In this document: positions 60,049 through 64,000 of the stretch, piece by piece
How the letters are laid out: the number at the start of each line of letters is the position of its first letter
How positions within the stretch are numbered: the first letter of the stretch is position 1
Made by a program: the position numbers and the translations under genes
Origin: JANWXD01 sp037446115
Lineage (GTDB): Bacteria; Acidobacteriota; Terriglobia; Bryobacterales; Bryobacteraceae
Assembly: GCA_037446115.1 (NCBI GenBank)
Contig: JBBIJF010000009.1
Coordinates: forward strand, 82,348 to 146,347
Length of the DNA stretch: 64,000 nt
Direction: 5' to 3'
The notes under the pieces: generated by a model
Seen by the model: the letters and a program-made list of their open reading frames with translations, nothing else
What the model was told of the DNA's origin: nothing
Database searches by the model: none

Positions 60049-61264
60049 CGGAATCGCCGGGTTCGTGGCGCCGCCGGTGCCGCCGGCCTGCCAGCGCTCC
60101 CACGAAGACGAACACCCACGCCGCCAGTCCCAGCCGCTGCATCGGGTAGTCCACCACCGCGTGCGCGAACACACTGAGCAGGCCCAGCCCCCAGACCGAG
60201 CGCGCGGCCGGCTCCACGGCCCACACTGCCAGCGAGATCAGCATCAGAAAAAACGGCACACCCCCCTCGGCCAGCCATTCGGCCCAGTCATTGTGCGCGT
60301 GATTGACCACGAGCCCGATGTCAAACAGCGCGTAGGCCGGATAGACGGTTTGAAACGTCCCGAGCCCGAACCCGGTCCAGGGGCGTTCGTGCGCCATTGC
60401 CAGAGCGGCCAGGAGCATGTCGCGACGGTGGACGTAGGGATCGGCCTGCTGGTATCGCCTCCACAAGGCTTCCCAGCCCACCACGGCGACAAACAGCACG
60501 GCCAGGCCCGCCAGGGCCGCCGCCGTGACCCAGAAGCGGCGCCCGGAGAGCACACCCCGGAGGCGCCCGAGAACCAGGATGGCGATGACCTCGGCCGTGG
60601 CCAGTGCCGCGCCGGCTCGGGACGTGGAAGCGATCACGGTGGCGTACATCACCGCCGCCGCTGCGGCGTACGCTAAGCTTCGGCTGCGGTCTGCCAGGGC
60701 CAGCCACACCGCCGGCGCTAGCAGCAACTCGATGAACGCTGCGTAATTGTTGTGATACACGAACGGCCCCATCACCTTGTCGCGATAGGGCGTTGCGAAG
60801 ATCCAGAAGACTTTGCCGGGCGAGGTGAACCACTGCAACACCGAAACCACGCTCAGACCGAACCCGAACCAAACCGCAGACCGCAGAAACGCGGCGCGAA
60901 TCGAGTCTTCGGAGAAAAGATCTGCCGCGACGGCCACCAGAACCAGCGCCGTCAGCCAGTACAGGAGCGCGTTTTCCGTCTCGAAGCGGTACACCGTCCA
61001 TCCGGCCGCTAGTTGCAGCGCCACCCACAATGTGGCCCCCGCCACGCACCAGATCGGAAACGGAAAACGCAGTCGCACAGGCCGGACCGCCGTTCGCACA
61101 ACCCAGGCCAGGCCCAGGGCGAACACGCCGCATTGGAACGCGCTGAGCGCCCAGCGGTCCCGCACCCAGAGCGAGAGGACGGCGTAGCACAGAAGCAATC
61201 CCAGCGCTACGGCCGTGCGGCGGCGGAATGCGTCTCCTTCCGGCGTGGTGAGCTGGCGCTGCAC
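60038..61264 (-). CDS. O-antigen ligase/polymerase-like membrane protein
   Basis: 408 residues with about ten membrane helices. The periplasmic Wzy_C region includes YHNNYAAFIELLLAPAVWLA, STSRAGAALATAE and AHERPWTGFGLGTFQTVYP followed by VNHAHNDWAEWLAEGG, typical of O-antigen ligases and polymerases. Downstream in the second polysaccharide locus, it probably polymerises lipid-linked units primed by the sugar transferase encoded at 61274. It is only distantly related to the protein at 10146. Confidence 0.88.
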   Translation of the reverse strand: MQRQLTTPEGDAFRRRTAVALGLLLCYAVLSLWVRDRWALSAFQCGVFALGLAWVVRTAVRPVRLRFPFPIWCVAGATLWVALQLAAGWTVYRFETENALLYWLTALVLVAVAADLFSEDSIRAAFLRSAVWFGFGLSVVSVLQWFTSPGKVFWIFATPYRDKVMGPFVYHNNYAAFIELLLAPAVWLALADRSRSLAYAAAAAVMYATVIASTSRAGAALATAEVIAILVLGRLRGVLSGRRFWVTAAALAGLAVLFVAVVGWEALWRRYQQADPYVHRRDMLLAALAMAHERPWTGFGLGTFQTVYPAYALFDIGLVVNHAHNDWAEWLAEGGVPFFLMLISLAVWAVEPAARSVWGLGLLSVFAHAVVDYPMQRLGLAAWVFVFVGALAGRRHRRRHEPGDSVIL

Positions 61265-61273
61265 AGCGACATC

Positions 61274-62686
61274 TTAGTATGCTCCCCGAGCCCCCAGCAC
61301 CGCCCTGACGGTCCGTGCCAGGATGTACAGATCCAGCCACGGCGACCAGTTGCGGATGTAGTAGGTGTCGAGCTTTTGTTGCGTCTCGAGGTCTCCGTCG
61401 CTGCGGCTGGAAACCTGCCAGAGACCCGTGAGCCCGGGACGCACCCTCCGCCGCAGGTTCAGGAACTCGGGCGGGAACCGCTCCAGGTGATAGGCCGGAA
61501 ACGGGCGCGGCCCGACCAGACTCATCTCACCCCGAAGTACGTTCCACAACTGCGGCAGCTCGTCGAGGCTGGTGCGTCGCAGCCAGCTGCCGATGCCGGG
61601 AATCACCCGCGGGTCCCGCTTCAGTTTCAGGAACTGCCGCCACTCCTCTCGCGCCGACGGGTCCGCAGCCAGATGCCGCTCGAGCAGGCTCTCTGCGTCC
61701 GGGTGCATGGTGCGTAGCTTCCAGATGCGGATCCGTCGGCCGTTTTCGCCTTCCCGCTCCTGGGCGTAGAAAGCCGGTCCCCGACTTTTCCGGCGGATCA
61801 GCAAAGCCGCCAGAGCGATCACGGGCAGCGCGCAGGCGGCGGCGGCTGCAGCCAGCAAAATATCGAGGCCGCGCTTGAGCCGGCGGTTGAACGGGCTCAG
61901 CAGGTTCTGCCGGATTTCGAGCCCCAGGACTCCGTTCAGATCCCGCGCCGACACCCACAGGCTTGCCATGCCGAGCAGGTCCGGAACCACGATCACGTGC
62001 GGGAAGACGGCGCCGAGCCGTTCCACACTGCGCAGTAGTTCGGCGCGAGAGGTCTCCGGCATGGCCACGAGCACGTGCCGGATCCGCAAGGCGGAGACAA
62101 GCTCGGTTGCCAGCTCGCGGGCTTCGCGTTCGTCCACGACGGCGAAGGGGCGCCACCCGAGGGCCGGCTCCTCGGTGAGCCGCCGCAGCACCGTGCGCGC
62201 CGCCTCCCCGGCGCCCACAATCAGCACGGGAGCGCCCCACCAGCTCCGCGATGCGCACACTCCGCGTACCACTCCGCGGGCCGCGGGCGCCAGCACCAGG
62301 GCCGCCGCCCAGGAGCACACGTACACCCCGCGAGAGTGCAAGGCCGCCTGTTTGCCCAGGAAGATGGCGGCAGAGCCCGCCAGATAAACGAGCGACACGG
62401 CCAGCACCACCCGCCGGAGTTCCTCGGCGGGGTTGATCCCCACACCGGGGTAGAGGCCGAACAGAGCGTAGGCTGCCACGCACGCCGCACCCAGGGGCCA
62501 GACACCCCACGCCGGAGCCTCCGGATGCGTGGCGCTCCACACTGCCCCGCCGAGAGCCGCTGCCGCCATCAGTCCTGCCAGGTCGCCTGCCAACAGCGCC
62601 AGTCCCGTCAGTCTCGGGCGTGCCGTGGCGGGCGACAGCGTCTGCAACGCAGCCCGGCCGCCGCAAATCTGAACTACGCTCCCCAT
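61274..62686 (-). CDS. polyprenyl-phosphate sugar-1-phosphate transferase (WbaP/EpsL type)
   Basis: 470 residues. Four to five N-terminal membrane helices and a Rossmann-like middle (VLIVGAGEAARTVLRRL) are followed by the catalytic bacterial sugar transferase domain: RRLKRGLDILLAA, KLRTMHPDAE, TSLDELPQLWNVLRGEMSLVGPRP and GLTGLWQVS. It moves a sugar-1-phosphate (often Gal or Glc) onto undecaprenyl phosphate and so starts the repeat unit. It is the only priming enzyme in the window and could serve both loci. Confidence 0.93.
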   Translation of the reverse strand: MGSVVQICGGRAALQTLSPATARPRLTGLALLAGDLAGLMAAAALGGAVWSATHPEAPAWGVWPLGAACVAAYALFGLYPGVGINPAEELRRVVLAVSLVYLAGSAAIFLGKQAALHSRGVYVCSWAAALVLAPAARGVVRGVCASRSWWGAPVLIVGAGEAARTVLRRLTEEPALGWRPFAVVDEREARELATELVSALRIRHVLVAMPETSRAELLRSVERLGAVFPHVIVVPDLLGMASLWVSARDLNGVLGLEIRQNLLSPFNRRLKRGLDILLAAAAAACALPVIALAALLIRRKSRGPAFYAQEREGENGRRIRIWKLRTMHPDAESLLERHLAADPSAREEWRQFLKLKRDPRVIPGIGSWLRRTSLDELPQLWNVLRGEMSLVGPRPFPAYHLERFPPEFLNLRRRVRPGLTGLWQVSSRSDGDLETQQKLDTYYIRNWSPWLDLYILARTVRAVLGARGAY

Positions 62687-62698
62687 CCGAACGACGCT

Positions 62699-63691
62699 CT
62701 AGCCGTACGTGAGCGCAGGAGCCGGGATGCGGCCCTGGCGCCGCAACTCGCCTTCGATCCAGCAGTAGGTCGGGATGAGACCTTCCCGCAGGCAGGTACG
62801 AGGCTCCCAGCCGAGAACCGCTCGCAGCCGCGTGTTGTCACTGTTCCGGCCCCGGACGCCCTGGGGCCGCGCCAGGTTGTGGCGCTTCCGGATACGCTTG
62901 CCCGCGACCTCCGCCACCAGGTCTACGAGCTGGTTCACACTGACCCGCTCGTCGGTGCCCAGGTTGAGCGGCTCGGAATATTCCGAACGCATGATCCGCC
63001 AGATCCCCTCTACGCAGTCCTCCACATACATGAACGAGCGGGTCTGCTCGCCGTCGCCCCAGATTTCGATCTCATCGCCTTCGACCGCCAGCGCCACCTT
63101 GCGGCAGATTGCGGCCGGGGCCTTCTCCTTGCCGCCTTCAAACGCCCCCAGGGGCCCGTAGACGTTGTGGAAGCGAACCACGCGTGTCTCAAGACCGTAG
63201 TCTTCGCGGAAGTAGCGGCACAGCTTCTCCATCCAAAGCTTTTCCCAGCCGTAACCCTCTTCGGCGTCGGCCGGATAGGCATCTTCCTCTCTCAGCGGGG
63301 CTACCTCTGCGCTTGCCTGCCGGTACTGCGGATACACGCAGGCTGAGGAGGAAAACAAGAACCGCTCGACACCGTTGAGCCGTGCCGCCTCGAGCATGTG
63401 AACATTGATCATGGTGTTGTTGCGGGCGACGGCGGCATGGAAGGCCGTGATGTAGCCGATGCCGCCCATGTCGGCGGCCAGGTGGTAGATTTCGCGGACG
63501 CCCCGGCTCGCGATCAGGCAGTTTTCAAATCGCCGCAGGTCTAAGAGTTCGAATTCTTCGGCGGGACTCGGTTCGAACTCAGGATGTTTCAGGTCCACTC
63601 CCCGGACGCGCAATCCCCGCGCCGTGAGGTATTTCACCAGGTGGTGACCGATGAAGCCCCCGGCTCCCGTCACCAGTGCATCCATGGCCAT
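62699..63691 (-). CDS. NAD-dependent epimerase resembling GDP-mannose 3,5-epimerase
   Basis: 330 residues from ATG 63691 (AGGAG nine bases before). It is an extended short-chain dehydrogenase with VTGAGGFIGHHL, the catalytic SSACVYP and Y-x3-K in YGWEKLWME. The segments ADMGGIGYI, NNTMINVHMLEAARLNGV and RFHNVYGPLGAFEGGKEKAP match plant-type GDP-mannose 3,5-epimerase strikingly well. That enzyme makes GDP-L-galactose, a possible donor for this EPS. Other sugar epimerases share part of the pattern. Confidence 0.87.
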   Translation of the reverse strand: MAMDALVTGAGGFIGHHLVKYLTARGLRVRGVDLKHPEFEPSPAEEFELLDLRRFENCLIASRGVREIYHLAADMGGIGYITAFHAAVARNNTMINVHMLEAARLNGVERFLFSSSACVYPQYRQASAEVAPLREEDAYPADAEEGYGWEKLWMEKLCRYFREDYGLETRVVRFHNVYGPLGAFEGGKEKAPAAICRKVALAVEGDEIEIWGDGEQTRSFMYVEDCVEGIWRIMRSEYSEPLNLGTDERVSVNQLVDLVAEVAGKRIRKRHNLARPQGVRGRNSDNTRLRAVLGWEPRTCLREGLIPTYCWIEGELRRQGRIPAPALTYG

Positions 63692-63741
63692 TGGGCGTGC
63701 TCCTTGCCAGTCTTGGAAGAACCCCCGAAACGTACAGGGGC

Positions 63742-64000
63742 TCACGCCCTATATCGGCAGAATCTTGCCAGCTCAAGAGAGAACAACACCAGGAACTGCG
63801 GATTTTGTTTCAGGTACCGCGGCCCGAGCCGCCGGGGTTCGGTGGCCAGCCGGAACAACCACTCCAGCCCGGTGCGCTGCATCCAGCCGGGCGCCTGCGG
63901 CTTGGTCCCGGCGAGAAAATCAAAAGCCGCCCCCACCCCCAGCATCACCGCCGGCACCCGCCCCCGGTGCGCCGCCATCCAGCGCTCCTGCTTGGGTGTA
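63742..64000 (-). CDS. WecG/TagA/CpsF family glycosyltransferase (partial)
   Basis: The C-terminal 85 residues of a gene that enters from beyond the right edge. KQERWMAAHRGRVPAVMLGVGAAFDFLAGTK and GLEWLFRLATEPRRLGPRYLKQNP are the hallmark end of GT26 enzymes, which add N-acetylmannosaminuronate, N-acetylmannosamine or a related sugar to a lipid-linked primer. It is 50 bases upstream of the epimerase in the same direction. Confidence 0.92.
   Translation of the reverse strand, partial: TPKQERWMAAHRGRVPAVMLGVGAAFDFLAGTKPQAPGWMQRTGLEWLFRLATEPRRLGPRYLKQNPQFLVLFSLELARFCRYRA

Noticed and set aside
1..64000. CRISPR arrays or cas genes
   Set aside because: No series of short regularly spaced repeats and no Cas-like proteins were found. 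The only notable repeats are the 82-bp pair and short inverted repeats.

Overview
The window is GC-rich, densely packed bacterial chromosome. The gene set points to Acidobacteriota, probably a Bryobacterales-like lineage. The signs are Tat-exported Gfo/Idh oxidoreductases, an exported D-2-hydroxyacid dehydrogenase, a TonB-type transducer with a glycine-rich linker, and a small protein with a RGRKSMSPEER...RMKKYWAQRR tail of a kind I associate with that phylum. This placement is inferred from gene content; there is no rRNA here to settle it.

1-22,837 is one exopolysaccharide (EPS) locus on the + strand. It begins with the end of a LuxR-type regulator, a soluble histidine kinase and a sigma54-dependent response regulator. 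Next comes a good sigma54 promoter (3267-3282), a NusG/RfaH-like antiterminator, and a chain of mostly overlapping genes: glycosyltransferases (GT2, GT4), a DUF3473-type polysaccharide deacetylase, two FemAB-like and one GNAT acyltransferase, two methyltransferases, two alkaline-phosphatase-superfamily enzymes, a Wzy-type polymerase, a Wzx-type flippase and a nucleotidyltransferase-fold protein. The set resembles XrtA/EpsH-type EPS loci, but no exosortase, priming transferase, chain-length regulator or outer-membrane exporter lies in this part. The locus carries recombination scars: a chimeric gene relic (17913-18198) and an 82-bp direct repeat bracketing the sulfatase-like gene.

22,884-29,986 holds a convergent, very large secreted glycosidase-like protein with duplicated binding modules. 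A lone tyrosine recombinase follows, beside a tRNA-like T-arm, and then selB, which implies selenoprotein synthesis, and a small zinc-ribbon protein.

30,035-36,823 is a redox module. A PAS/sigma54 activator is divergent from an operon with its own sigma54 promoter (31528-31543). The operon encodes a degenerate receiver, a protein with two four-cysteine motifs, a small membrane protein, a nine-haem c/b fusion cytochrome resembling Geobacter CbcL in architecture, a six-haem NapC/NrfH-like membrane cytochrome and a tandem universal-stress protein. The likely job is quinol oxidation and electron transfer towards the periplasm.

36,778-60,048 is mainly housekeeping: SPL-like radical SAM enzyme, alanine dehydrogenase-like enzyme, CoA-transferase, tRNA-Ala(CGC), TatC/TatA, Gfo/Idh oxidoreductases, a DksA-type zinc-finger protein, EtfAB, FabF and AcpP, a TonB-family protein, MetH, an MFS transporter, archease and RtcB.

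60,038-64,000 (- strand) is the end of a second polysaccharide locus: Wzy-like polymerase, polyprenyl-phosphate sugar-1-phosphate transferase, a GDP-mannose 3,5-epimerase-like enzyme and the end of a WecG/TagA/CpsF glycosyltransferase running off the right edge. It supplies the priming enzyme missing from the left locus.
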